Shown piece by piece: positions 1 to 7,613 of a stretch of 16,910 bases of DNA (within the stretch, counting starts at the first letter, position 1; each line of letters starts with the position of its first letter). Location: positions 1 through 16,910 of the forward strand of contig WLCR01000009.1 of the NCBI GenBank assembly GCA_009705235.1. Direction: 5' to 3'. This stretch comes from Actinomycetota bacterium (GTDB lineage: Bacteria; Actinomycetota; Actinomycetes; Nanopelagicales; Nanopelagicaceae). A program made the translations under genes and the position numbers. The notes beneath the pieces were generated by a model. That model was not told the DNA's origin and did no database searches. It saw only the letters and a list, made by a program, of their open reading frames with translations.

Positions 1-2101
1 AGTAATAGACATTTTCACTATTTTCACCGTACATACGGCGTAGGCCATCTTTGACAATGTGTCCAAGTTCAAATGCAAATGCTGGATCATATGCAACAAC
101 AGCTGGATTAGTAGCTGCAAGTAGAAGTGAGTGACCATCTTCATGCTGCAAACCTTCGCCGTTAAGAGTTGTGCGACCTGCTGTTGCACCAACCACAAAT
201 CCACGAACTAATTGATCTGCCGCAGCCCAGAAGCCATCACCTGTGCGCTGGAAACCAAACATTGAGTAGAAGATGTAGATAGGAATCATTGGTTCGTCAT
301 GTGTTGAATATGAAGATCCAACAGCGGTGAATGATGCAACAGAACCTGCTTCATTAATACCTTCATGCAAAATCACACCTGAAGTTGATTCTTTGTAGGA
401 CAACATTAATTCACGATCAACGGCTGTGTACTTCTGTCCATGTGGTGAATAAATCTTCATCGATGGGAACAATGAGTCCATACCGAAAGTACGTGCTTCA
501 TCAGGAATAATTGGAACTATTCGTGCGCCAAGTCCTGGATCCTTAACAAGATCCTTCAGCATGCGAACAAAAGCCATAGTTGTTGCGATTTCTTGATGGC
601 CCGAACCACGCTTTACAGATTCATAGACGGAATCATCAGGCATCGTGAGCGGACGTGATTGTGTACGTCGACGTGGAATAGATCCACCTAACTCGGCACG
701 ACGTTCTGCGACGTACTTAGCCTCTGGAGAATCTGGTGATGGTAAGTAATAAGGAGGTAAATACTTATCCAACTTGGAATCTGGAATATCCAGATGCAAT
801 GTGTCACGGAATTTTTGAATATCTTCCAGTGTCATCTTCTTCATCTGGTGCGTTGAGTTACGACCTTCAAAGTGTGAGCCAAGCGTCCAGCCCTTAACAG
901 TTTTAGCCAAAATAACGGTTGGACGACCATTCTTGGCTGTAGCGGCAGTGTAAGCAGCAAACAATTTCTTATAGTCATGTCCGCCGCGCTTTAGGTTCCA
1001 GATTTGATCATCGGACCAATTAGCCACCATTGCAGCGGTGCGAGGGTCCCGACCGAAGAAGTTATCGCGAACATACTTACCGGATTCCGCCTTAAATGTT
1101 TGGTAATCACCATCGAGGGTTTCATTCATTAACTTAACAAGCGCGCCTTCGCGATCTTGAGCTAACAATGGATCCCAGCCGCGCCCCCAAACAACTTTAA
1201 TAACATTCCAGCCAGCTCCACCGAAGATGGATTCAAGTTCTTGAATAATCTTTCCGTTACCGCGAACTGGGCCATCTAGACGTTGCAAGTTACAGTTGAT
1301 AACAAAAGTTAAGTTATCTAATTTTTCTCGTGTAGCAAGACCGATAGCACCTAATGCATCAACTTCATCAACTTCACCATCGCCAAGGAACGCCCATACA
1401 TTTTGATCGCTTGTATCTTTAATTCCACGATTGTGTAGGTAGCGGTTGTAACGTGCTTGATAAATTGCATTTAGTGGTCCGATACCCATCGACACAGTTG
1501 GGAACTGCCAAAAATCTGGCATCAAACGTGGGTGAGGATATGAAGAAAGTCCACCACCTGGATGTGAAAGTTCTTGACGGAAACCATCTAACTGATTTTC
1601 TGATAAACGTCCTTCAAGAAAAGCGCGAGCATACATTCCAGGGCTTGCATGTCCTTGGAAGAAAATCTGATCTCCGCCACCTGCGTGATCTTGTCCACGG
1701 AAGAAGTGGTTGAAACCAACTTCATACAACGCAGCAGAAGAAGCGTAGGTTGAAATATGTCCGCCAACGCCAACGCCTGGACGCTGCGCACGGTGGACCA
1801 ACATTGCCGCGTTCCAACGGTTAATGCGTCGGATTTTTCGTTCTAAATCTTCATCTCCTGGAAATGGTGCTTCATGTTCAGGAGCGATCGTGTTGATGTA
1901 GTCAGTCGCTCGCAATGCAGAAATTCCAACATTTTTCTCTCGTGCATGTTGCAACAAGTTGAGCATTAAGTAGCGAGCGCGCACCGGGCCAGCAGCCTTG
2001 AGGGCGGCATCAAAGGATGCTCTCCACTCGGCCGACTCTGAAGGATCGGTATCGACTAGCTGTTCAATATTGAGATCTGGCGCCTCGAAGTTTTCGCTCA
2101 T
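1..2101 (-). CDS. aceE: Pyruvate dehydrogenase E1 component, homodimeric AceE type (3' end cut off by window)
   Basis: This is the E1 subunit of the pyruvate dehydrogenase complex. It uses thiamine diphosphate to decarboxylate pyruvate and passes the acetyl group to the lipoyl arm of E2. Reading down from the ATG at 2101-2099, 700 codons are open to the window edge; the family is usually about 880-930 residues, so roughly the last 200 are missing. The thiamine-diphosphate motif GDGEVDE lies at residues 240-246 (1384-1364) and is followed about 30 residues later by the [13 protein letters not shown] stretch typical of AceE. Other AceE-like stretches include [13 protein letters not shown] and, near the edge, [13 protein letters not shown]. 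The N-terminus ([11 protein letters not shown]) has no targeting signal, so it is cytoplasmic. It is divergent from DUF3052 and ahpE, an arrangement also seen in other Actinobacteria. The start is supported by a promoter about 35 nt upstream. Confidence 0.96.
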   Translation of the reverse strand, partial: MSENFEAPDLNIEQLVDTDPSESAEWRASFDAALKAAGPVRARYLMLNLLQHAREKNVGISALRATDYINTIAPEHEAPFPGDEDLERKIRRINRWNAAMLVHRAQRPGVGVGGHISTYASSAALYEVGFNHFFRGQDHAGGGDQIFFQGHASPGMYARAFLEGRLSENQLDGFRQELSHPGGGLSSYPHPRLMPDFWQFPTVSMGIGPLNAIYQARYNRYLHNRGIKDTSDQNVWAFLGDGEVDEVDALGAIGLATREKLDNLTFVINCNLQRLDGPVRGNGKIIQELESIFGGAGWNVIKVVWGRGWDPLLAQDREGALVKLMNETLDGDYQTFKAESGKYVRDNFFGRDPRTAAMVANWSDDQIWNLKRGGHDYKKLFAAYTAATAKNGRPTVILAKTVKGWTLGSHFEGRNSTHQMKKMTLEDIQKFRDTLHLDIPDSKLDKYLPPYYLPSPDSPEAKYVAERRAELGGSIPRRRTQSRPLTMPDDSVYESVKRGSGHQEIATTMAFVRMLKDLVKDPGLGARIVPIIPDEARTFGMDSLFPSMKIYSPHGQKYTAVDRELMLSYKESTSGVILHEGINEAGSVASFTAVGSSYSTHDEPMIPIYIFYSMFGFQRTGDGFWAAADQLVRGFVVGATAGRTTLNGEGLQHEDGHSLLLAATNPAVVAYDPAFAFELGHIVKDGLRRMYGENSENVYY

Positions 2102-2135
2102 GTGCCTATTCTTGTCTGTACTGCCCCGTAAGTCG

Positions 2136-2163
2136 AAATTAAAAAGGTGTGAAATAGAGCCAA
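2136..2163 (-). promoter_or_regulatory. Likely sigma-70-type promoter of aceE
   Basis: On the minus strand TTGGCT (2163-2158) and TAATTT (2141-2136) are separated by 16 nt. Transcription would begin near 2129, giving a leader of about 28 nt with a weak AAUAGG ribosome-binding sequence before the ATG at 2101. The -35 element sits back to back with that proposed for the divergent DUF3052 gene. This is a match by eye. Confidence 0.5.
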
Positions 2164-2170
2164 TTTCCCC

Positions 2171-2199
2171 TTGCGCTCAAGCCCAGCATTGTGTGGACT
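2171..2199 (+). promoter_or_regulatory. Likely leaderless promoter of the DUF3052 gene
   Basis: TTGCGC (2171-2176) and TGGACT (2194-2199) are 17 nt apart. The GTG at 2206 begins 6 nt after the -10 hexamer, which is where transcription would start. The spacing is the same as for the genes at 7557 and 7614, and it favours GTG 2206 over the in-frame ATG at 2218. Confidence 0.4.
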
Positions 2200-2205
2200 T
2201 AGCCC

Positions 2206-2598
2206 GTGCCTATTCGGATGGGATTTGCCAAGGATGACCTGGTTCTAGAGGTCGGCCTTGATAGCGATTGCGATTCCACAATACGAGACCAGATTATGGC
2301 TATTACCGGAACAGCATTTCTTGAAGAGGCAGCATCTGAAGTAGTTGATGCTGTCGTGTTGTGGTGGCGAGATGGTGATGGAGATTTAGTCGATGAATTA
2401 ATGGATGCTCTTACGTATTTATCTGAATCTGGACCGATATGGGTCTTAACACCAAAGGCTGGTCGAGATCTTCATGTTGAACCCAGCGATATTCAAGATG
2501 CTGCACCTATTGCGGGGTTGAGTCAAACATCAACAATTGCGCTCGCAGGGGATTGGTCAGCAACTCGATTAGTGGCACGTAAAGCAGGCAAGAGGTAA
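2206..2598 (+). CDS. DUF3052 family protein of unknown function
   Basis: This is a small (130 aa) cytoplasmic protein of the actinobacterial DUF3052 family, whose biochemical role is not known to me. The family pattern is clear: ITGTAFLEE near residues 33-41, then VDAVVLWWRDGDGDLVDELMDAL (about 47-69), then IWVLTPKAGRDLHVEPSDI (about 78-96) and AGLSQTS...DWSATRLV (about 103-123). It lacks membrane segments and a signal peptide. It lies between divergent aceE and downstream ahpE, an order also found in mycobacteria (Rv2239c lies close to ahpE Rv2238c and aceE Rv2241). The start is taken as GTG 2206, which fits a leaderless transcript; ATG 2218 would remove four residues. It ends 9 nt before ahpE, so the two are probably one operon. 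Confidence 0.88.
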   Translation: MPIRMGFAKDDLVLEVGLDSDCDSTIRDQIMAITGTAFLEEAASEVVDAVVLWWRDGDGDLVDELMDALTYLSESGPIWVLTPKAGRDLHVEPSDIQDAAPIAGLSQTSTIALAGDWSATRLVARKAGKR

Positions 2599-2607
2599 GT
2601 TTCGCAC

Positions 2608-3060
2608 ATGACAACAATTGGACAAGCAGCCCCTGATTTCACAATTCCAAATCAACACGGAGAAGCAGTTTCACTTTCATCATTCAAGGGAAACAAAAAC
2701 GTTTTGCTCATGTTTTATCCATTCTCATTTACCGGAACTTGCACTGGCGAATTATGTGCGCTTCGAGATGATCTTTCCTCTTTTCAAAATGATGATGTGC
2801 AGGTATTAGCTATCTCTTGTGATTCACCATTTACACAGCGGGTATTTGCAGAGCAAGAGAATTATCAATTCCCAGTGCTTTCAGATTTTTGGCCACATGG
2901 AGCAGTTGCACAGACATATGGTGTTTTTGAAGAGTCAAAAGGATGTGCACTTCGCGGTAGTTTCTTAATTGATAAAGAAGGCATTCTTCGTTGGGAAGTA
3001 AAAAACGGTTGGGCTGCACGTGAAAACTCTGATTACAAGGCGGCAATCGCTGCCCTGTAA
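2608..3060 (+). CDS. ahpE: AhpE-like peroxiredoxin (thiol peroxidase)
   Basis: This is a cytoplasmic peroxiredoxin that reduces hydroperoxides and peroxynitrite through a reactive cysteine. It is 150 aa, normal for AhpE and BCP/PrxQ proteins. The active-site segment PFSFTGTCTGELCALRD (about residues 38-54) holds the peroxidatic Cys45 with the preceding Thr42 and Arg53 nearby. The LSDFWPHGAVAQTYGVF block (about 91-107) is very close to mycobacterial AhpE. It also carries Cys50 in a CX4C arrangement, which is the resolving-cysteine position of PrxQ/BCP; mycobacterial AhpE has aspartate in that area. This may therefore work as an atypical 2-Cys enzyme. The ATG has an AGAGG ribosome-binding sequence (2591-2595) overlapping the end of DUF3052, so the two are probably co-transcribed and translationally linked. 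Family assignment is strong; the exact reductant is unknown. Confidence 0.93.
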   Translation: MTTIGQAAPDFTIPNQHGEAVSLSSFKGNKNVLLMFYPFSFTGTCTGELCALRDDLSSFQNDDVQVLAISCDSPFTQRVFAEQENYQFPVLSDFWPHGAVAQTYGVFEESKGCALRGSFLIDKEGILRWEVKNGWAARENSDYKAAIAAL

Positions 3061-3091
3061 GCGTGATTTAGGAAATTGTGGACTCCTAAGT

Positions 3092-3097
3092 TAAGAT
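3092..3097 (+). promoter_or_regulatory. Possible -10 element for tRNA-Val
   Basis: TAAGAT ends 16 nt before the tRNA 5' end and is identical to the -10 proposed for the SGNH gene at 10603. The best -35 at a suitable distance is a poor TTAGGA (3068-3073). It is suggestive only. Confidence 0.3.
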
Positions 3098-3113
3098 TTG
3101 GGTCTGCAATATC

Positions 3114-3185
3114 GGGTGCTTAGCTCAGTGGTAGAGCGTCTCGTTTACACCGAGAATGTCGGGGGTTCGAAACCCTCAGCGCCCA
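3114..3185 (+). tRNA. tRNA-Val (anticodon TAC)
   Basis: The 72-nt gene folds as a standard cloverleaf. The acceptor GGGTGCT pairs with AGCGCCC (one G-T pair) and the discriminator base A is at 3185. The D arm contains TAGCTCAGTGGTAGAGC. The anticodon stem TCTCG/CGAGA encloses loop TTTACAC with anticodon TAC at 3146-3148, which reads valine GUA and other GUN codons. The T arm is GGGGG-TTCGAAA-CCCTC. CCA is not encoded, since CGT follows. No terminator is visible between it and the coding sequence 18 nt downstream. Confidence 0.97.
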
Positions 3186-3203
3186 CGTACATGAAAGGGC
3201 TGG

Positions 3204-4172
3204 GTGGAACTCATTTTTTCAACAATCAAAAAGTGGCGTTTCTCTAGTAATTCCCTTACTTCTTTAAATGATGTTTCTAAGGGCAAGCGCACAGTTAAGA
3301 GCAAGACCTTACAGTTCTATTCCGCCAATCGGAATGTCGGTAACTATTTGCCAGTCCTAGCAATCCATCAAATGCTAGATCAAGAACTTGATGTGTGGAA
3401 TATTCATAAATCTCCTGTTGATTGGGATTTTGTTCACGAAAACTACGATCATGTAATAGTTGGTGGCGCTGGTTTGCTGCACTCTGTCTTTACAAAATTT
3501 TGGGTGGATCTTGAAAAGAATTGCACACTTCCAATAATTATTTGGGGTATTGGAGTTTGCCTTCCAGATAATGATTCTGTTAAAGGCGTACCTAAAGAAG
3601 TTGTTCAATCTGTCTTTTCAAGAGCCATTTATGCAAATGTTCGAGATGAATTAACAAGAGATTTCTATCAACTAGCAGCTGATATTTCCATCACTGCTTG
3701 CCCAACCTTGGTTCATGTAGCCAACAATTTTAAAGTTGCGGCTAAGAAAGGTTCTGGGAAAGAGATTTTGCATAGTTCACATGTGGACCTAGAACCAACT
3801 TCGACTACACCCGAGATTAAGCAAATTATTGAGGCAGCGGGATTTAAATACAGATTTACGGAAAACATTGAAACTGAGAGATACCCTTTGAAGAAGATTT
3901 TGACTATGTATCAAAAATCTGACTTTGTCGTAACAACTCGCTTACATGGCGCCATAATTGCCTATGCCTTTAAACGCCCATACATAGCGATCTCATTTGA
4001 TCCAAAGATTGCCGCTTTTCATAAACTGTATGGCGGCGGGGTCTGCATTACTGATGTCAAACAATTAGCGGGCACTCTCGGCAGCGATCAGTTCAAACTC
4101 CTCAGTGGGTATGAGAATGAACTGGCAAAGGTTAAACAGTTCGGGCTCACAATAAAAGGACATTTAGCGTAA
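3204..4172 (+). CDS. Polysaccharide pyruvyl transferase-family protein
   Basis: This resembles the polysaccharide pyruvyl transferase family (PF04230; CsaB/WcaK-like), whose members add ketal pyruvate from PEP to sugars of exported or wall polysaccharides. Visible landmarks in order are NVGNYLPVLAI (about 44-54, equivalent to the family NxGD start), the hydrophobic VIVGGAGLL strand (84-92), IIIWGIGV (111-118), the VRDELTRDFY block (147-156) and TTRLHGAIIAYAFKRPYIAISFDPK (244-268) with the conserved Arg246 and His248. The protein has 322 aa with no signal peptide and about 35 extra residues before the family domain. The start is GTG 3204, preceded by AAAGGG (3194-3199). It stands alone: no glycosyltransferase or polysaccharide export gene is nearby. 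It is positioned directly behind tRNA-Val, as accessory genes often are. The sugar acceptor cannot be told. Confidence 0.8.
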   Translation: MELIFSTIKKWRFSSNSLTSLNDVSKGKRTVKSKTLQFYSANRNVGNYLPVLAIHQMLDQELDVWNIHKSPVDWDFVHENYDHVIVGGAGLLHSVFTKFWVDLEKNCTLPIIIWGIGVCLPDNDSVKGVPKEVVQSVFSRAIYANVRDELTRDFYQLAADISITACPTLVHVANNFKVAAKKGSGKEILHSSHVDLEPTSTTPEIKQIIEAAGFKYRFTENIETERYPLKKILTMYQKSDFVVTTRLHGAIIAYAFKRPYIAISFDPKIAAFHKLYGGGVCITDVKQLAGTLGSDQFKLLSGYENELAKVKQFGLTIKGHLA

Positions 4173-4205
4173 TTAAGGTTTTGACGAGTAAATCTTGAAT
4201 CCGCA

Positions 4206-4223
4206 GCGCAGGGCCCTTTGCGC
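4206..4223. other. Short GC-rich hairpin after the pyruvyl transferase gene
   Basis: GCGCA (4206-4210) and TGCGC (4219-4223) can pair around GGGCCCTT. It lies 34 nt after the stop at 4172 and before the promoter of the next gene, so it may mark the end of that transcript. There is no clear T tract, so it is not a typical intrinsic terminator. Confidence 0.3.
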
Positions 4224-4229
4224 ACTTAT

Positions 4230-4259
4230 TTGGCTTTCACAACAGGCCTGACCTAAACT
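4230..4259 (+). promoter_or_regulatory. Likely promoter of the zinc-ribbon/RNase H operon
   Basis: TTGGCT (4230-4235) and TAAACT (4254-4259) are separated by 18 nt. The -35 is the same hexamer as that proposed for aceE. Transcription from near 4266 would give a leader of about 30 nt with a good AGGAG ribosome-binding site (4284-4288), 9 nt before the ATG at 4298. Confidence 0.5.
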
Positions 4260-4297
4260 TAACCAACACTTACATAAGCGGTCAGGAGAAAATAAAG

Positions 4298-5026
4298 ATG
4301 AAGGCATCTCCAAATGACCAGCGCTCTATTTTAGAAATTCAGCGTTTAGATCAGCAGGCGACTTCACTTCGCCACAAAGCTGCAAACCTTCCAGAGCACG
4401 CAGAGTTAGCCAGCACAACAGTTAAATCAAACAATGCTCGCGATTTACGTATTGCAGCAGAAACCGAATTAAATGATGTAAAGCGCGAGTTGCTGCGTGC
4501 CGAAGGCGATGTTGAGCAAATCGTTATGCGAATTACACGTGATGAAGCACGACTGATCAGTGGCAGTGCTTCACCGAAAGAGTTAGAACAACTGCAGCAT
4601 GAAGTTGGGACCTTGGGTGCTAGACGCTCAGAGCTTGAAGAGATCGAACTCGAAATTATGATGCGTGTAGATGCCATCAATGAGCGAATCATGACTTTAA
4701 AAGCAGAAGAAGCCGAACACTCTGCTGTTATTGCAGATCTAGAAATTCGCAAAGAAAATGCGATGGCCAGCATAAACAATGATTTAGATGCAATTATTAA
4801 GGATCGTAGTGAAAACTTGCAGAGTATCGAAAAAGATTTAGTTGATCTATATGAAAAAATCCGTGACACCACGGGTGGAGCAGGCGCAGCTGCCTTAGTT
4901 GCAGGTGCCTGTACAGGATGCAATCTCTCTATTAATACCGTCGAACTAAAACGTGTTGCCGATTTAGCCGAGGATGAAGTTGTGCGCTGCGAAGAGTGCC
5001 GCTGCATCTTGGTACGTGGAGTTTAA
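4298..5026 (+). CDS. Coiled-coil protein with C4 zinc ribbon (CdsZ/DUF164-like)
   Basis: This is a 242-residue cytoplasmic protein. From about residue 10 to 190 it is almost wholly charged heptad-like coiled coil, rich in Glu, Lys, Arg and Leu. A glycine/alanine hinge (GGAGAAALVAGA) then leads to a C-terminal zinc ribbon. The ribbon cysteines are Cys205 and Cys208 (CTGC) and Cys231 and Cys234 (CEEC). This is the zf-RING_7/DUF164 family; the mycobacterial member is Rv2229c, next to the RNase H fusion Rv2228c as here. Distant relatives (chlamydial CdsZ/CT398) act as adaptor proteins, but the function in Actinobacteria is not settled. The start has a strong AGGAG site. Its TAA stop is followed directly by the ATG of the next gene, so translation is probably coupled. 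Confidence 0.9.
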   Translation: MKASPNDQRSILEIQRLDQQATSLRHKAANLPEHAELASTTVKSNNARDLRIAAETELNDVKRELLRAEGDVEQIVMRITRDEARLISGSASPKELEQLQHEVGTLGARRSELEEIELEIMMRVDAINERIMTLKAEEAEHSAVIADLEIRKENAMASINNDLDAIIKDRSENLQSIEKDLVDLYEKIRDTTGGAGAAALVAGACTGCNLSINTVELKRVADLAEDEVVRCEECRCILVRGV

Positions 5027-6109
5027 ATGGCACGTCATTTTCATTTAACTGCCGATGGTGGATCTCGCGGTAATCCAGGTCCTGCCGGGTACGGATCCGT
5101 GATCACAGAAAATGGAAAAATTATTGCCGAGCTATATGACTACATTGGCGTTGCAACAAACAATGTCGCCGAATACAGCGGTCTTATTGCTGGGCTAACA
5201 GCGATTAATGAAATCGATTCAGCTGCAACAGTTGATGTAAAGATGGATAGCAAATTAGTTGTCGAACAGATGTCTGGACGTTGGCAGATTAAACATGCTG
5301 ACATGCGAGTACTAGCCCAGTCTGCGCGCTCTGCTCATAACCCTTCCCTAGTTTCATACTCATGGATTCCACGTGATGAGAATTCACACGCTGATCGCTT
5401 AGCCAACAAGGCTCTAGATCAACAAGCAGGCGGCGGCGAAGTCATACAAGTCCAGCAGAATTATCTGACCGAACGCTTACTGTCGACTGAAAAGGCAACA
5501 ACCATTTACTTAATTCGACATGGTGAAACGATATTGACACCATTCAAGAATTTTTCCGGTGATGGTCCACTTAATCCTGAGTTAACAGAAACTGGATTAG
5601 CTCAAGCTGAAAAGGTTGCAGCGGCTGTTGCCCAGCTAAACCCAGAGGTAATCATCGCTTCGCCGCTAAAACGCACAACTCAAACTGCCGAGGCGATTTC
5701 ACGTACAACAGGCCTGCCTATTGTTTTTGAAGAAACCTGGATTGAGTGCTCCTTTGGTATTTGGGATGGCCTATCAATCGATGAAGTTAAGGAAAAGTAT
5801 CCAGCTGATTATCAATCATGGATTTCATCAACTGGTTTTGCTCCACCGCAAGGAGAGTCATATGACAATGTTGCGCTTCGCATAGATGCTGCACTCAATC
5901 AGATTGCTGCTGAATATCCAGGCCAACGAGTTGTTGTCGTGACTCACAACGGAACAATTAAGTCTGCAGCCAAGGTAGTTATTGGTGCGCCGGCTGAAAG
6001 CATTTTTCATATTGATGTTTCACCGTGCTCAATCACTTCGGTAAGTATTTGGCCTAGCGATGGCTTGCGTGCTCTACGTAGCCTCAATGAACAGGCGCAT
6101 CTTCACTAA
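5027..6109 (+). CDS. Bifunctional RNase HI / histidine phosphatase (alpha-ribazole phosphatase-like)
   Basis: The 360-aa protein is a fusion of two enzymes. Residues 1-130 form a type I RNase H domain, which cuts the RNA strand of RNA-DNA hybrids. All four acidic catalytic residues are visible: Asp10 (TADGGSRGNPGPAG), Glu49 (NNVAEYSGL), Asp74 (KMDSKLV) and Asp123 (NSHADRLANKAL). A linker of about 25 residues leads to a histidine phosphatase domain (about 158-355). It has His165 in LIRHGET, Arg216 (SPLKRTTQTA), Glu240 and the second His307 (VVTHNG). This domain resembles CobC alpha-ribazole phosphatase, though no cobalamin gene is close by. The same fusion (Rv2228c) is known in mycobacteria with the same zinc-ribbon partner. 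The ATG abuts the upstream stop (TAAATG); the weak GTGGAG at 5016-5021 may serve for re-initiation. Confidence 0.94.
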   Translation: MARHFHLTADGGSRGNPGPAGYGSVITENGKIIAELYDYIGVATNNVAEYSGLIAGLTAINEIDSAATVDVKMDSKLVVEQMSGRWQIKHADMRVLAQSARSAHNPSLVSYSWIPRDENSHADRLANKALDQQAGGGEVIQVQQNYLTERLLSTEKATTIYLIRHGETILTPFKNFSGDGPLNPELTETGLAQAEKVAAAVAQLNPEVIIASPLKRTTQTAEAISRTTGLPIVFEETWIECSFGIWDGLSIDEVKEKYPADYQSWISSTGFAPPQGESYDNVALRIDAALNQIAAEYPGQRVVVVTHNGTIKSAAKVVIGAPAESIFHIDVSPCSITSVSIWPSDGLRALRSLNEQAHLH

Positions 6110-6123
6110 TTCCGGAGTAAGAG

Positions 6124-7557
6124 TTACCGTGTAACCCGATAAGTGGCAAGGGTTGAATCACTCGCATAAGCAATACGCACACCAGCTTTTTGAGTTGCTG
6201 CTAATCCATTAACAATCTGTTCTGTCAGCAATTCACCTGGTGCAACCACGGCTACGCCTGGGGGATATGGGGCGATCAAATCAGCGCTAATGCGACCAAC
6301 TGCTTCTTTGGCTGGAACAAACTCGGTATCTGCAAAGTAGGCATCACGAATAGACATTGCAACAGTTGGCACAACTGACCAGCTAAGAGAAGTTTGTGTA
6401 GTGCGGGTTGGGCCTTGCAGTGATTTCAGAATTGGAACCAGCGCGTTTTCAAGAATCTTAAAATCTTCAGCGTTATCAGCCAAAGTTGCTAAGAAAACTA
6501 TTGTGTCACGATCTGCCATTTCAACACGGATATTTGCCTTCTGTAATTCTCGTTCAACATCCACACCCGATAGACCAAGAATGTTCGCCCGCAAGACAAT
6601 TTTTACGGGATCAAACCGTCCAGTTGAAAAGTCAGTTGCTTTAAGAAATATTGGTGAATCAAAGTTTGCCTGAACGGCTACCTTAAATGCTTTAACATGG
6701 CTTAACAATTCTCCTGTTAATTCATCGCCACGAGTTTGTAGAAGTGCGCGGCAACCATCAATCGATGCCAGTGGGGCTCCTGCAGGTGATGTCGTATGAG
6801 TTGTTTCAAAACTTTGTTCAATACGATCTAAGTTCAGCAACTTTCCTTGAGCCAACAGTAAAGCCGAAGCGCTATATCCTGGCAAAGCTTTATGAACACT
6901 TGTAATCAACGCATCTGCGCCTAACTGCAAGACATGCTGTGGAAATTGTGAGTTAAAACCAAAGTGGCCACCCCATGCAGCATCTACGATTACCGGAATT
7001 GAACTCTCGTGGGCCTTTATTATCAGTGCAGCTAATTCTGAAATTGTTCCCAAGTAGCCAGGCTCGGTAAGTAACAGTGCGATTGGCTTTTGATCTAAGA
7101 CGCGTTCAAGTTCTGAAACCGGAATACCAGTCGGAACACCAGTAGCTTGATCTATCTCAGGTGTTAACCAGATTGGTTCTAGACCAGTAAGCACGAGTGC
7201 GCTTAGTACAGATCGATGAGCAGTGCGAGTGATTGCAACCTTGTCTCCCGGTTTCCCCAGGGCCAAAATGATTGCTTGGTTTGCATGCGTTGAACCACCA
7301 GTTGAAAAGCGTGCGTAATCTGCGCCCCATAGCGATGCCGCTAACCCTTCAGCCTTCTTTAATGTTCCTTCAGTTAACTTGATTTCATCTAGCCCACCGT
7401 AGAGCGGAGTATCTGTATCTACTACAGCTCCTAACCCCTCATCTAATCGATGTGCCTTCTGCTTGTGACCCGGAATTGTGAATGCTGTGCGCTCAGTTTC
7501 GAAGTAGCGCAAGTAGGCATCTAGTAACGGTGCGCTATTTCTTAACTCAGAGTTCAT
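6124..7557 (-). CDS. Orn/Lys/Arg decarboxylase family protein, fold-I PLP enzyme
   Basis: This is a pyridoxal-phosphate decarboxylase of the group that converts lysine, ornithine or arginine to cadaverine, putrescine or agmatine. Its 477 aa match the short SpeA/YaaO type of Gram-positive bacteria rather than the ~700-aa inducible E. coli enzymes. Family landmarks are FTIPGHKQ (26-33), a phosphate-binding STGGST (85-90), His114 which stacks on the cofactor, VDAAWGGH with Asp192 that contacts the pyridine nitrogen, and SVHKALPG with the Schiff-base Lys223. The C-terminal domain contains a PYPPGVAVVAPGE stretch, as in relatives. It has no signal peptide and is cytoplasmic. The substrate cannot be read from sequence alone. 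It is divergent from the aminotransferase gene, and both start codons lie about 6 nt from -10-like hexamers. Its end meets the RNase H fusion gene end with a 14-nt gap. Confidence 0.9.
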   Translation of the reverse strand: MNSELRNSAPLLDAYLRYFETERTAFTIPGHKQKAHRLDEGLGAVVDTDTPLYGGLDEIKLTEGTLKKAEGLAASLWGADYARFSTGGSTHANQAIILALGKPGDKVAITRTAHRSVLSALVLTGLEPIWLTPEIDQATGVPTGIPVSELERVLDQKPIALLLTEPGYLGTISELAALIIKAHESSIPVIVDAAWGGHFGFNSQFPQHVLQLGADALITSVHKALPGYSASALLLAQGKLLNLDRIEQSFETTHTTSPAGAPLASIDGCRALLQTRGDELTGELLSHVKAFKVAVQANFDSPIFLKATDFSTGRFDPVKIVLRANILGLSGVDVERELQKANIRVEMADRDTIVFLATLADNAEDFKILENALVPILKSLQGPTRTTQTSLSWSVVPTVAMSIRDAYFADTEFVPAKEAVGRISADLIAPYPPGVAVVAPGELLTEQIVNGLAATQKAGVRIAYASDSTLATYRVTR

Positions 7558-7563
7558 TGTGCA

Positions 7564-7569
7564 AGCCTA
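7564..7569 (-). promoter_or_regulatory. -10 element for a leaderless decarboxylase transcript
   Basis: On the minus strand TAGGCT ends 6 nt before the ATG at 7557. Transcription would begin at or beside the start codon, and no convincing ribosome-binding sequence is present. The -35 region is weak. Confidence 0.45.
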
Positions 7570-7601
7570 ACCAATGGACTGGCGAGTAGGAAATGATGGC
7601 T

Positions 7602-7607
7602 TAGACT
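7602..7607 (+). promoter_or_regulatory. -10 element for a leaderless aminotransferase transcript
   Basis: TAGACT ends 6 nt before the ATG at 7614. This mirrors the decarboxylase promoter in the same 56-bp divergent spacer. No Shine-Dalgarno sequence is visible, and the -35 match is poor. Confidence 0.5.
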
Positions 7608-7613
7608 TTACCC

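Noticed and set aside
3191..3247. 18-codon reading frame between tRNA-Val and the pyruvyl transferase gene
   Set aside because: It has a plausible ATG but no similarity to anything known to me and overlaps the next gene out of frame. It is mentioned under the tRNA finding rather than called as a gene.
4190..4225. Possible right-hand attachment site matching the tRNA-Val 3' end
   Set aside because: The sequence near 4200 shares only a few GC-rich bases with the tRNA 3' end; no real direct repeat is visible, and no integrase is present.
4351..5007. Long open frame of 218 codons on the minus strand opposite the zinc-ribbon gene
   Set aside because: It is Ser/Arg-rich low-complexity translation of the reverse of a coiled-coil gene, without a recognisable domain, ribosome-binding site or context. 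The plus-strand gene has clear family features.
6121..6135. Small hairpin GTTAC-CGT-GTAAC at the end of the decarboxylase gene
   Set aside because: A 5-bp AT-rich stem with a 3-nt loop and no T tract can easily arise by chance.
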